From: Streptomyces griseus subsp. griseus | GTDB lineage: Bacteria; Actinomycetota; Actinomycetes; Streptomycetales; Streptomycetaceae | Direction of reading: 5' to 3' | Assembly: GCF_000720255.1 (NCBI RefSeq) | Contig: NZ_JOJE01000003.1 | Location: forward strand, 1 to 64,000 | Length of the DNA: 64,000 bases | The notes under the pieces: model-generated | The model's input: the letters and a program-made list of their open reading frames with translations, nothing else | What the model was told of the DNA's origin: nothing | The model's database searches: none | In this document: in pieces, positions 35,147 through 44,609 of the stretch | How the letters are laid out: every line of letters starts with the position of its first letter | Numbering within the stretch: the first letter of the stretch is position 1 | Position numbers and translations under genes: made by a program

Positions 35147-36168
35147 CCGCCTCCACCACCGTCCGCAAGCGCGCCGCCACCGGGACCCTGCTCGGCCTCG
35201 CCCTCGGTGACGCGCTGGGTTTCCCGACCGAGTTCAACGACGTGCCGTCGATCCTCGCCAAGCGCGGCCCCTGGCGGCGGATGGAGCTGGTCACCCCCGC
35301 GATCGTCAGCGACGACACCCAGATGACCCTCGCGGTGGGGCAGGGGCTGCGGACGGCCATGGACCGGGGGGTGCTCGGACCGAAGCGGTTCGAGCGGCCG
35401 CTCCGGGAGGAGTTCGTGGACTGGTACCAGTCGCCGCAGAACAACCGGGCGCCGGGCCGGACCTGTATGGTCGCCTGCAATCTGCTGAAAGACGAGAGCC
35501 GGGCCTGGCAGGACGCCAGCCAGATCCACTCCAAGGGCTGCGGTGCCAACATGCGCGTCGCGCCGGTCGGCCTCGCGCCCGGACTCAGTGACGAGCAGCG
35601 CGCGGGCGCCGCCCAGTTGCAGTCCGCCCTCACCCACGGGCACCCCACCGCGCTCGCCGCCTCCGACCTCACCGCGCACGCCGTACGGCTGCTCGCCCAG
35701 GGTGCCGATCCGTCCGGGCTCGTCGGGCTGCTGCGCTCGTACGCCCTCGACAACCGCTCCCACTACCACCATGCCTGGCTCGGCGACCTGTGGACCCGCA
35801 GCCAGGACCCCACGCCCGAGCACTTCATCGCGCGCGGCTGGGACGAGTGCCTGGCGATCCTGGAGCGGCTCCGGGACGCCGTACGCACCGTCTCCCCGGA
35901 GACCGACCCGTGCCTGGCCACGGGGGAGGGCTGGATAGCGGAGGAGGCTCTGGCCACGGGGCTGCTGTGCTTCCTGCTCTTCGTCGACGAGCCGCTCACC
36001 GCGCTGCGCCGGGCCGCCTGCACCTCCGGCGACTCCGACTCGATCGCCTGCCTGACCGGTGCCTTCGCGGGCGCGTACCTGGGCGCCGACGCCTGGCCGA
36101 CGGAGTGGGCCGACCGGATCGAGTACCACGGGGAGCTGGTGACGCTCGGGGCGCTCTGGGACCTCTGA
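35143..36168 (+). CDS. ADP-ribosylglycohydrolase (DraG/ARH family)
   Basis: 341 residues from ATG 35143, overlapping nrtR by ATGA, with GGAAGGA eight bases upstream. Family motifs that bind the two metal ions are present: GLALGDALGFPTEF (about 18-31), IVSDDTQM (about 51-58, the D-D-T triad) and GDSDSIACLTGAFAGAYLG (about 296-314). It removes ADP-ribose from a protein, nucleic acid or small molecule; the substrate is unknown. Coupling with NrtR suggests that free ADP-ribose released by the reaction is both its product and the signal for the regulator. Cytosolic. Confidence 0.92.
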   Translation: MTASTTVRKRAATGTLLGLALGDALGFPTEFNDVPSILAKRGPWRRMELVTPAIVSDDTQMTLAVGQGLRTAMDRGVLGPKRFERPLREEFVDWYQSPQNNRAPGRTCMVACNLLKDESRAWQDASQIHSKGCGANMRVAPVGLAPGLSDEQRAGAAQLQSALTHGHPTALAASDLTAHAVRLLAQGADPSGLVGLLRSYALDNRSHYHHAWLGDLWTRSQDPTPEHFIARGWDECLAILERLRDAVRTVSPETDPCLATGEGWIAEEALATGLLCFLLFVDEPLTALRRAACTSGDSDSIACLTGAFAGAYLGADAWPTEWADRIEYHGELVTLGALWDL

Positions 36169-36172
36169 GCGC

Positions 36173-36580
36173 CTATGCCAGGCGGATCGACTCGCCGTCG
36201 ACCGTGATCTGCTTCGGCGGCAGCGGCCTGGTCGCCGGGCCGTTGGCCACCGCGCCGTTCTGGATGCGGAACCTGCTCCCGTGGCAGGGGCAGTCGATGG
36301 TGCCGTCCGCCACGGTGCCCACCGTGCAGCCCTGATGCGTGCAGATCGCCGAGAAGGCCTTGAAGTCGCCCTTCGTCGGCTGGGTCACCACGACCTTTTC
36401 GTCCGTGAAGATCTTGCCGCCGCCGACCGGGATGTCGGTGGTCCTGGCCAGCTCCTGCCCGGAGGTCGTCGAGGTGTCGCCCCCGCCCCCGCCGCCGTCG
36501 CTGCCGCAGCCGACGGCGAGCGCCGCCGCGCCCGTCGCGGTCGCGAGGAGAACGGCGCGTCGCGTCGCGGGATCAGTCAT
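36173..36580 (-). CDS. Rieske [2Fe-2S] lipoprotein with Tat-type signal
   Basis: 135 residues from ATG 36580, with GGAG eight bases upstream. The signal TRRAVLLATATGAAALAVGC has twin Arg and a lipobox ending at Cys24, so it is probably exported folded by Tat and lipid-anchored. A Gly/Ser/Thr spacer is followed by a small Rieske domain with CTHQGC (about 82-87) and CPCHGS (about 99-104), supplying two Cys and two His ligands. It is too short for the cytochrome bc1 subunit and is an orphan extracytoplasmic electron-transfer protein of unknown partner. It converges with the ADP-ribosylglycohydrolase gene (4 bp apart). Confidence 0.92.
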   Translation of the reverse strand: MTDPATRRAVLLATATGAAALAVGCGSDGGGGGGDTSTTSGQELARTTDIPVGGGKIFTDEKVVVTQPTKGDFKAFSAICTHQGCTVGTVADGTIDCPCHGSRFRIQNGAVANGPATRPLPPKQITVDGESIRLA

Positions 36581-36786
36581 GTCGTCACTCCGGAGGTGCG
36601 GAAGGGGGTCGCTCGGGGGGCCGTTCCGAGAGAATGCCACAAAACGGATGTTTCTTGCGTGTGGCGGCCCGCAGTGGATTCCCCGCCCGGGGCGTCTCAG
36701 AGGGCGGGCGACGCGCACCGGCGGGGCCCGGGCTGACTACGCTGGACGGGCGAAGAACGATCCGTACGTGAGCAAGGAGCGGTGCC

Positions 36787-37149
36787 GTGGCGGTACGAGC
36801 GGTCCGGGGGGCCGTCCAGCTGGAGAAGGACGAATCCGGGCACATGGACGAGCAGGTCGGAGCCCTGCTCACCGCCATCCTGGAGCGGAACTCCCTCACG
36901 GCCGACGACCTGATCAGCGTCTGGTTCACGGCCACGCCCGACCTGCACAGCGACTTCCCGGCCGCCGCGGCCCGCAAGCTCGGCATCGTGGACGTCCCGC
37001 TGATCTGCGCCCAGGAACTCGACATCGAGGGCGCCATGCCCCGCGTCGTCCGTGTCCTCGCGCACATCGAGTCCGACCGGGCCCGCGCCGACATCAGTCA
37101 TGTCTACCTCGGTGCCGCGGCCGCCCTGCGCAAGGACATCGCCCAGTGA
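36787..37149 (+). CDS. aroH: Chorismate mutase, AroH class
   Basis: 120 residues from GTG 36787, with AAGGAG seven bases upstream. AroH-fold residues are present: VRAVRGAVQLEKD (Arg7 region), VWFTATPDLHSDFPAAAARKLG (about 45-66, with the F-P-A-x-A-A-R block) and MPRVVRVLAHIESDRARADISHVYLGAAAALR (about 84-115). It converts chorismate to prephenate as a trimer. The gene overlaps tyrA by GTGA, making a compact chorismate to hydroxyphenylpyruvate unit for tyrosine. Confidence 0.94.
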   Translation: MAVRAVRGAVQLEKDESGHMDEQVGALLTAILERNSLTADDLISVWFTATPDLHSDFPAAAARKLGIVDVPLICAQELDIEGAMPRVVRVLAHIESDRARADISHVYLGAAAALRKDIAQ

Positions 37150-38240
37150 GGACCGCACTCGTCATCGGAACCGGGCTCATCGGTACGTCCGCGGCCCTCG
37201 CCCTCGCCCAGCGGGGCGTCGTCGTCCACCTCGCCGACCACGACCCCGAGCAGGCCCGTACGGCGGCCGCGCTCGGCGCGGGCACGGACGAGGCCCCCGC
37301 GGGTCCCGTGGACCTCGCGGTCGTCGCCGCGCCGCCCGCCCTGGTGGCCGGGGTCCTCGCCGACGCCATGCGCCGGGGTGCGGCCCGCGGCTACCTCGAC
37401 GTGGCCAGCGTCAAGGGCGGCCCGCGCCGGGAGCTGGAGGCACTCGGCCTCGACCAGGCGGTGATGTCGAGGTACATCGGCTCGCACCCCATGTCCGGCC
37501 GCGAGAAGTCCGGCCCGCTGGCCGCGACCGGCGACCTCTTCGAGGGGCGGCCCTGGGTGCTCACACCGACCCGGGACACCGACACCGAGGTGCTGAACCT
37601 GGCCCTGGAGCTGGTCTCGCACTGCCGCGCCGTGCCGGTGGTGATGGACGCCGACGCCCACGACCGCGCCGTGGCGTTGGTCTCCCACATGCCCCACCTG
37701 GTCTCCAGCCTGGTCGCCGCCCGCCTGGAGAACGCCGAGGAGGCCGCCGTACGGCTGTGCGGGCAGGGCATCCGGGACGTGACCAGGATCGCCGCCTCCG
37801 ACCCCCGGATGTGGATCGACATCCTCTCCGCGAACCCGGGGCCGGTCGCCGACCTGCTCACGGACGTCTCCGCCGACCTCGACGAGACCGTACGGGCCCT
37901 GCGCGCGCTGGAGTCCTCCGACGAGGACAAGCGCCGCGAGGGCACCGCCGGCATCGAGGACGTCCTGCGGCGCGGCAACGCCGGCCAGGTCCGCGTCCCC
38001 GGCAAACACGGGTCCGCGCCGCGGGTCTACGAGGTCGTCGCCGTGCTCATCGACGACCAGCCCGGCCAGCTGGCCCGCATCTTCGCCGACGCGGGGATGG
38101 CCGGGGTCAACATCGAGGACGTACGCATCGAGCACGCGACGGGGCAGCAGGCCGGTCTCGTCCAGCTGATGGTGGAGCCGAAGGCGGCGGCCGTCCTGAC
38201 CGCCGCGCTGCGCGAGCGCGGGTGGGCGATCCGGCAGTAG
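37146..38240 (+). CDS. tyrA: Prephenate dehydrogenase with C-terminal ACT domain
   Basis: 364 residues from GTG 37146, coupled to aroH. The N-terminal Rossmann fold VIGTGLIGTSAALALAQRG (about 6-24) is followed by SHPMSGREKSG (about 116-126), the prephenate-binding His region, and DRAVALVSHMPHLVSSLVA (about 175-193). From about 300, VYEVVAVLIDDQPGQLARIFADAGMAGVNIEDVRIEHA is an ACT domain, expected to bind tyrosine or another amino acid for feedback inhibition. It oxidatively decarboxylates prephenate to 4-hydroxyphenylpyruvate. Confidence 0.95.
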   Translation: MRTALVIGTGLIGTSAALALAQRGVVVHLADHDPEQARTAAALGAGTDEAPAGPVDLAVVAAPPALVAGVLADAMRRGAARGYLDVASVKGGPRRELEALGLDQAVMSRYIGSHPMSGREKSGPLAATGDLFEGRPWVLTPTRDTDTEVLNLALELVSHCRAVPVVMDADAHDRAVALVSHMPHLVSSLVAARLENAEEAAVRLCGQGIRDVTRIAASDPRMWIDILSANPGPVADLLTDVSADLDETVRALRALESSDEDKRREGTAGIEDVLRRGNAGQVRVPGKHGSAPRVYEVVAVLIDDQPGQLARIFADAGMAGVNIEDVRIEHATGQQAGLVQLMVEPKAAAVLTAALRERGWAIRQ

Positions 38241-38264
38241 GACGAAGCGAGCCTTCTGTCCCGT

Positions 38265-38282
38265 CGGCCCCACGTGGGGCCG
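38265..38282. terminator. 18-bp perfect palindrome between tyrA and cmk
   Basis: CGGCCCCACGTGGGGCCG is self-complementary over all 18 bases, 24 bp after the tyrA stop and 87 bp before cmk. As RNA it could fold with a short loop and terminate tyrA. As DNA the central CACGTG symmetry would suit a dimeric regulator. Termination is the simpler reading. Confidence 0.6.
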
Positions 38283-38369
38283 GACGAGTGATGCGTACCC
38301 AGTAACCTTGTGCGGGGCACGTTCGCGCCCCGCACACCCCACCGCACCGCACCAGGAAGGTGTCCCCCC

Positions 38370-39065
38370 GTGGAAAACGGCGCCGCCCGGACCGCCCAGC
38401 CCGTGATTGTCGCCATCGACGGGCCCGCCGGCACCGGCAAGTCGAGCACGTCGAAGGCCGTGGCGGCGCAGCTCGGCCTCAGCTACCTGGACACCGGTGC
38501 CCAGTACCGGGCGATCACGTGGTGGATGGTGAACAACGGCATCGACCTCGACGACCCGTCCGCGATCGCCGCCATGGCCGGCAAGCCCGAGATCATCTCG
38601 GGCACCGACCCGGCCGAGCCCACCATCGCGGTCGACGGTCTGGACGTCTCCGGCCCGATCCGCACCCAGGAGGTCTCCTCCAAGGTCAGCGCGGTCAGCG
38701 CCGTGCCGGAGGTGCGGACCCGGATCACCGAGCTGCAGCGCTCGCTGGCGACCTCCGCCGAGAAGGGGATCGTCGTCGAGGGTCGTGACATCGGCACCAC
38801 CGTGCTGCCGGACGCCGACCTGAAGATCTTCCTCACCGCCTCCCCGGAGGCCCGCGCCGCCCGCCGCAGCGGTGAGCTCAAGGGCTCCGACGTCAACGCC
38901 ACCCGCGAGGCGCTGATCAAGCGGGACGCGGCCGACTCCAGCCGCAAGGCCTCGCCGCTCGCCAAGGCGGACGACGCGGTCGAGGTGGACACCACCGAGC
39001 TGACGCTCGCGCAGGTCATCGAGTGCGTCGTCACCCTCGTCGAGGAGAAGCGGGCCGCGAAGTGA
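38370..39065 (+). CDS. cmk: Cytidylate kinase
   Basis: 231 residues from GTG 38370, with AGGAAGG nine bases upstream. P-loop IDGPAGTGKSSTSKAVA (about 16-32), LSYLDTGAQYRAITWWM (the usual Y-R-A-x-T; Tyr-Leu-Asp-Thr-Gly conserved), VVEGRDIGTTVLPDADLKIFLTASPEARAARR (about 138-169). It phosphorylates CMP and dCMP. plsC follows with a GTGA overlap and then der, the usual actinobacterial order. Confidence 0.96.
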   Translation: MENGAARTAQPVIVAIDGPAGTGKSSTSKAVAAQLGLSYLDTGAQYRAITWWMVNNGIDLDDPSAIAAMAGKPEIISGTDPAEPTIAVDGLDVSGPIRTQEVSSKVSAVSAVPEVRTRITELQRSLATSAEKGIVVEGRDIGTTVLPDADLKIFLTASPEARAARRSGELKGSDVNATREALIKRDAADSSRKASPLAKADDAVEVDTTELTLAQVIECVVTLVEEKRAAK

Positions 39066-39709
39066 CCGAGCTGCCATCGCCACGGGGCGCCGAGGTCGGG
39101 AGGCGCATCGGCGTCGGCCTGATGTACGGCCTGTGGCGGCCGCGCGTCCTCGGCGCCTGGAAGGTGCCGGCTACCGGGCCGGTGATCTTCGCGGTCAACC
39201 ACTCGCACAACATCGACGGCCCGATGGTCATGGGCGTGGCGCCCCGGGCGACGCACTTCCTGATCAAGAAGGAAGCGTTCATCGGCCCGCTCGACCCCTT
39301 CCTCACCGGCATCGGCCAGCTGAAGGTGGACCGCGACACCACCGACCGCACGGCGATCACCCGGGCGCTGGGCGTGCTGGAGAACGGGGGAGCGCTGGGC
39401 ATCTTCCCCGAGGGCACCCGGGGCGAGGGCGACTTCGCCTCCCTGCGGGCCGGGCTCGCCTACTTCGCCGTGCGCGGCGGCGCCGCGATCGTGCCGGTCG
39501 CGGTGCTGGGAAGCTCCGACAGGCCGGGACGGTTGATAAAGGGGCTGCCTCCGCTGCGCAGCCGCGTCGACGTCGTCTTCGGCGACCCCTTCGAGGCGGG
39601 CGACGGCAGCGGACGACGTACGCGCAAGGCGCTGGACGAGGCGACCGTGCGCATCCAGAAGCAGCTCACCGAGCACCTGGAAAACGCGAGGCGGCTCACC
39701 GGCCGCTAG
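39062..39709 (+). CDS. plsC: 1-acyl-glycerol-3-phosphate acyltransferase (PlsC family)
   Basis: 215 residues from GTG 39062, overlapping the cmk stop. PlsC motifs: NHSHNIDGP (H-x4-D, about 45-53), LIKKEAF, QLKVDRD (about 90), the substrate block GIFPEGTRGEGDF (about 112-124) and AAIVPVAVLG (about 141-150). There are no strong membrane helices, so it is likely membrane-associated. It acylates lysophosphatidate or a related lysolipid. Co-transcribed with cmk and probably der. Confidence 0.92.
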   Translation: MTELPSPRGAEVGRRIGVGLMYGLWRPRVLGAWKVPATGPVIFAVNHSHNIDGPMVMGVAPRATHFLIKKEAFIGPLDPFLTGIGQLKVDRDTTDRTAITRALGVLENGGALGIFPEGTRGEGDFASLRAGLAYFAVRGGAAIVPVAVLGSSDRPGRLIKGLPPLRSRVDVVFGDPFEAGDGSGRRTRKALDEATVRIQKQLTEHLENARRLTGR

Positions 39710-39788
39710 GCGACCATGAGTAGTGGACCGACCCGGGGAATCCGGGCGGTGCACCGATCACCACGATGAACGACGAGGTACGGACTTC

Positions 39789-41261
39789 ATGAACGACCAC
39801 ATCCAGCCCGAGGGCTCGGCCGAGCACGACCACGGGGCGCTCGGCGACGCCGAGTACGCGGAGTTCATGGAGCTCGCCGCCGACGAGGGCTTCGACATCG
39901 AGGACGTCGAGGGCGCCATCGAGGAGGCGGGGCACGGACCGCTGCCCGTCCTCGCCGTCGTGGGCCGCCCCAACGTCGGCAAGTCGACACTCGTGAACCG
40001 CATCATCGGCCGCCGCGAGGCGGTCGTCGAGGACAAGCCCGGCGTCACCCGTGACCGCGTCACCTACGAGGCGGAGTGGGCGGGCCGCCGCTTCAAGGTC
40101 GTCGACACCGGCGGCTGGGAGCAGGACGTCCTCGGCATCGACGCCTCCGTGGCCGCGCAGGCCGAGTACGCCATCGAGGCCGCCGACGCCGTCGTGTTCG
40201 TCGTCGACGCCAAGGTCGGCGCCACCGACACCGACGAGGCCGTCGTACGGCTGCTGCGCAAGGCCGGCAAGCCGGTCGTGCTGTGCGCCAACAAGGTCGA
40301 CGGCCCGAGCGGCGAGGCCGACGCGGCGTACCTGTGGGCCCTGGGCCTCGGCGAGCCGCACCCGGTCTCCGCCCTGCACGGCCGCGGCACCGGCGACATG
40401 CTCGACGCCGTCCTGGAAGCCCTGCCGGAGGCGCCGGAGCAGAGCTTCGGCACCGCGATCGGCGGCCCGCGCCGCATCGCCCTCATCGGCCGCCCCAACG
40501 TCGGCAAGTCCTCGCTGCTGAACAAGGTGGCGGGCGAGGAGCGCGTCGTCGTCAACGAAATCGCGGGCACCACGCGCGACCCGGTCGACGAGCTCATCGA
40601 ACTCGGTGGCGTGACCTGGAAGTTCGTCGACACCGCCGGTATCCGCAAGCGTGTCCACCTCCAGCAGGGCGCCGACTACTACGCCTCCCTGCGCACCGCG
40701 GCCGCCGTCGAGAAGGCCGAGGTCGCGGTCATCCTGATCGACGCCTCGGAGTCGATCTCGGTCCAGGACCAGCGGATCGTCACCATGGCCGTCGAGGCGG
40801 GCCGGGCGATGGTCATCGCCTACAACAAGTGGGACACCCTCGACGAGGAGCGCCGCTACTACCTGGAGCGGGAGATCGAGACCGAGTTCGGCCAGGTGGC
40901 GTGGGCGCCTCGGGTCAACGTCTCGGCGCACACCGGCCGGCACATGGAGAAGCTGGTCCCGGCTATCGAGACGGCCCTGGCCGGCTGGGAGACCCGGGTT
41001 CCGACGGGCCGTCTGAACGCCTTCCTAGGCGAGCTGGTCGCCGCCCACCCGCACCCGATCCGGGGCGGCAAGCAGCCGCGCATCCTGTTCGGCACCCAGG
41101 CCGGCACCAAGCCGCCGCGGTTCGTGCTCTTCGCGTCCGGTTTCATTGAGGCCGGCTACCGGCGCTTCATCGAGCGCCGACTGCGCGAGGAGTTCGGCTT
41201 CGACGGGACGCCGATCCACATCTCGGTGCGGGTGCGCGAGAAGCGCGGAAAGAAGAAGTGA
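39789..41261 (+). CDS. der: GTPase Der (ribosome assembly)
   Basis: 490 residues from ATG 39789, with GAGGT about ten bases upstream; the frame upstream is not conserved. An acidic 50-residue N-terminal extension ([29 protein letters not shown]) is followed by two G domains: GRPNVGKST (about 58), DTGG, NKVD (about 175); GRPNVGKSS (about 235), DTAG, NKWD (about 346). A C-terminal KH-like domain ends in a Lys-rich tail. It acts in 50S subunit maturation. A perfect hairpin follows. Confidence 0.97.
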   Translation: MNDHIQPEGSAEHDHGALGDAEYAEFMELAADEGFDIEDVEGAIEEAGHGPLPVLAVVGRPNVGKSTLVNRIIGRREAVVEDKPGVTRDRVTYEAEWAGRRFKVVDTGGWEQDVLGIDASVAAQAEYAIEAADAVVFVVDAKVGATDTDEAVVRLLRKAGKPVVLCANKVDGPSGEADAAYLWALGLGEPHPVSALHGRGTGDMLDAVLEALPEAPEQSFGTAIGGPRRIALIGRPNVGKSSLLNKVAGEERVVVNEIAGTTRDPVDELIELGGVTWKFVDTAGIRKRVHLQQGADYYASLRTAAAVEKAEVAVILIDASESISVQDQRIVTMAVEAGRAMVIAYNKWDTLDEERRYYLEREIETEFGQVAWAPRVNVSAHTGRHMEKLVPAIETALAGWETRVPTGRLNAFLGELVAAHPHPIRGGKQPRILFGTQAGTKPPRFVLFASGFIEAGYRRFIERRLREEFGFDGTPIHISVRVREKRGKKK

Positions 41262-41265
41262 AGCG

Positions 41266-41293
41266 GAGGGGCGGCCCCGGCGGGCCGCCCCTC
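41266..41293. terminator. Hairpin terminator after der
   Basis: GAGGGGCGGCCC (41266-41277) pairs perfectly with GGGCCGCCCCTC (41282-41293) over a CGGC loop, starting 5 bp after the der stop. It lies between der and a convergent hypothetical gene, so it can serve both. Confidence 0.9.
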
Positions 41294-41322
41294 TCGCATT
41301 CGTCCCTGCTGCGCCGTCCCGT

Positions 41323-41751
41323 TCAAAGGCCTCTGCGCGGGCCGGGGGGCAGTGCCGCCGGGATGTGGTGGATCGTGGCGTGCTGCGGCGCGGGCTGCGT
41401 GGGCTGACCGAGCTGCCCGACACGCTGCCACTGCGCCTGCTGCCCATTGCCGCCGCTGCTGTGCCGGGCGCTGTGCGCTCCGGCGCTGTAGGCGCTGTAC
41501 GAGCTGCTGAACGTCCCCGAGCGGGGTCCCGCGTACGAGCCCGTGCCCTGCGAGATGTTCCCGAAGGCGGTGAACCCCAGCCCATCCTCGCCGCTGCGGT
41601 CACCCGGGAGCGAGCGGTACGACTTGACGTACTCCGCGTAGAGCGCGTCGTAGATCGGCGTGGCCGATGGGCCCCCCTGGGGATCCTGACCCGGTCGCGC
41701 GGAAGGGATCGACTGGAAGGACGGGCGGCGAGGAACGTCGTATGCGTGCAC
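41323..41751 (-). CDS. Conserved hypothetical protein, Ser/Gly/Gln-rich
   Basis: 142 residues from a GTG start at 41751. A short conserved-looking segment (ATPIYDALYAEYVKSYRSLPGDRSGEDGLGFTAFGN, about 30-65) is followed by Ser/Tyr/Gly and Gln/Pro-rich low complexity, ending PPGPRRGL. I recognise the TPIYD motif from small Streptomyces-specific proteins but know of no function. No signal peptide or helix. The ribosome-binding site is weak (GGA), so a leaderless transcript is possible. Confidence 0.65.
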   Translation of the reverse strand: MHAYDVPRRPSFQSIPSARPGQDPQGGPSATPIYDALYAEYVKSYRSLPGDRSGEDGLGFTAFGNISQGTGSYAGPRSGTFSSSYSAYSAGAHSARHSSGGNGQQAQWQRVGQLGQPTQPAPQHATIHHIPAALPPGPRRGL

Positions 41752-41823
41752 GTATGTCCAAACGACCCCGAACTGGAAGAGATGCGGCTGCGAAGCGCCC
41801 CGTTAGGGCGCGAGGCGCTGTGC

Positions 41824-42606
41824 TCAGGTCCCGGCGAGGGGCAGTGCCGCCCCCACCAACTGTCCGTTCGCGGCGGCCTTGTCCAGCGCGTCCCGCAGCA
41901 GGTCCTCCCGCGGCTGACGCCCGATCGACCCCACCGGCGCGGCGAACATCAGCACCTGCTGGTGCTTGTTGGCGGCCGCCCGCCAGCCCTCCGTCACCTG
42001 GAGCGGCTGGTGCGCCTGCCACCAGGCGACCGGCTGTCCGCCGTTCATACCCGGCTGGAGCACCGCGTGCAGTTGGCCCATCGCGAGCAGCACCGACCAG
42101 CCGTGCTGCACCGGGGGTACGGAGGTCAGCTCGGACAGCGGCATGAAGCCCTGCTCGATGAGCAGCGGCAGGAAGTCGTCACCGGAGCCGGTCGTGCCGG
42201 GGCGCACGACCGGCGCGGTGGGCTCGACGACCAGGGCCGGGTGCAGCTCCCCGGCGATCAGTACGAGCCCGCTGGTCACCCCCAGTACGGCCTGCTCGGG
42301 CACGATCCTCTCGGGCTCCAGGTCGACGGTGTCGCCGCTGATGGAGCGGACGGCGCCCTGCAGCTGCTCCTCGGTGACCTGTACGACCTGCGAGGGCAGG
42401 CAGCCGGCGTGGGCGAAGGCGAGGACGGCGGTCTCCTCGCCGATGAACAGGACGGTGCTGGTCCGCTCGTGCTCGGAGTCGCCCGGGGTGCGGCAGGACG
42501 TGCAGTCGTAACTGCCCGGGGCGTTCTCTCCGGCGAGCAGCCGGTCGGCTTCTTCGTCGCCGATCTCGGCGCGTACCTCGTCGCTGACGTCGAGCATGCG
42601 CGGCAC
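41824..42606 (-). CDS. Conserved hypothetical protein with CxxC knuckle
   Basis: 260 residues from ATG 42606 (ATG 42597 is possible). An N-terminal acidic segment is followed by SYDCTSCRTPGDSEHERTSTVLFI, which could hold a half zinc knuckle, then an alpha/beta region: AVLAFAHAGCLPSQVVQVTEEQ, and WSVLLAMGQLHAVLQPGMNGGQPVAWWQAHQPLQVTEGWRAAANKHQQVLMFAAP. No catalytic motif is recognised. It sits upstream of the other minus-strand hypothetical (72 bp gap) and is divergent from the Rpf-like gene over a 518-bp spacer. Apparently a Streptomyces core gene of unknown role. Confidence 0.7.
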   Translation of the reverse strand: MPRMLDVSDEVRAEIGDEEADRLLAGENAPGSYDCTSCRTPGDSEHERTSTVLFIGEETAVLAFAHAGCLPSQVVQVTEEQLQGAVRSISGDTVDLEPERIVPEQAVLGVTSGLVLIAGELHPALVVEPTAPVVRPGTTGSGDDFLPLLIEQGFMPLSELTSVPPVQHGWSVLLAMGQLHAVLQPGMNGGQPVAWWQAHQPLQVTEGWRAAANKHQQVLMFAAPVGSIGRQPREDLLRDALDKAAANGQLVGAALPLAGT

Positions 42607-43856
<1,250 letters not shown>

Positions 43857-43890
43857 GCGATTCTCACTGCCGGGGTCAGGCAGTGCTGAG

Positions 43891-43924
43891 GGGCCCCGCC
43901 CGGTCGACAGGGCGGGGCCCTTTC
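43891..43924. terminator. Bidirectional terminator between rpf-like and liv genes
   Basis: GGGCCCCGCCC (43891-43901) pairs perfectly with GGGCGGGGCCC (43910-43920), followed by TTT on the plus strand. It lies 34 bp after the rpf-like stop and just before the end of the convergent livF gene. Confidence 0.9.
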
Positions 43925-43928
43925 GCGC

Positions 43929-44609
43929 TCAGCGCCTGTCCCGCCGTCTCCACTCACCCGCCTCTCCGGCGAACACGACGGCCCCACGCCGTAGTTCGTA
44001 CACGAACGCCGGCCGGCCGATCAGGGCCGGTGGCAGCCGCTGCTCGGCGACGATCACGCAGGCGTCGAGCGAGCCCAGCAGCTCGTACGTACGGGCCGCG
44101 ACCAGGGGTGACATGCCCTGGGCGGGCTCGTCGACGAGCACCACGCGCGCGTGGGCCAGCAGGGCCCGGGAGAGGGCGAGCATGCGCTGCTCTCCGCCGG
44201 AGAGGGTGCCGGCGCGGCGCGTGAGCAGGGGCTTCAGCTGTGGGTAGGCGGCGAGGGCCAGGTCGTGGGCGGCGGCGGGACCGGGTGCGGCGGTCGGCTC
44301 GGACGCGGCCAGATCGAGGTTCTCGCGGACGGTGAGGGAGCCGAACACCGCCCGTCGTTCCGGGACCAGGCACAGTCCGCGCCGCGCCCGTTCGAACGCG
44401 GGCATCCGGGTCACGTCCACCCCGTCCCACACCACCGCCCCGCCGGACAGCGGCACGGTTCCGGCCAGCGCGCGCAGGACGGTCGTACGGCCGGAGCCGT
44501 TGCGGCCCAGCAGTACGGTGACGCCCCGGCCGGGGGCGGCCAGGGTGACGCCGTGCAGGGCTTCCAGGGGGCCGTAGCGCACGCGCGCGTGGCGCAGGGA
44601 GAGAGTCAT
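43929..44609 (-). CDS. livF: LivF-type ABC ATPase with Arg in Walker A
   Basis: 226 residues from ATG 44609, overlapping the upstream fusion gene by ATGA. LivF features: [20 protein letters not shown], Walker [11 protein letters not shown] (35-43), where the invariant Lys is replaced by Arg41, signature [11 protein letters not shown] (about 135), Walker [14 protein letters not shown] (about 155-167) and the LivF-type switch EQRLPPAL instead of His. It would pair with the LivG domain of the fusion as the second ATPase of a branched-chain amino-acid or amide importer. The Lys to Arg change may lower ATP hydrolysis, making it an asymmetric site. Confidence 0.88.
   Translation of the reverse strand: MTLSLRHARVRYGPLEALHGVTLAAPGRGVTVLLGRNGSGRTTVLRALAGTVPLSGGAVVWDGVDVTRMPAFERARRGLCLVPERRAVFGSLTVRENLDLAASEPTAAPGPAAAHDLALAAYPQLKPLLTRRAGTLSGGEQRMLALSRALLAHARVVLVDEPAQGMSPLVAARTYELLGSLDACVIVAEQRLPPALIGRPAFVYELRRGAVVFAGEAGEWRRRDRR

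Noticed and set aside
36339..37145. N-terminal extension of prephenate dehydrogenase to 633 residues
   Set aside because: Runs through antisense of the Rieske gene and another frame of aroH. GTG 37146 overlapping the aroH stop gives the family length.
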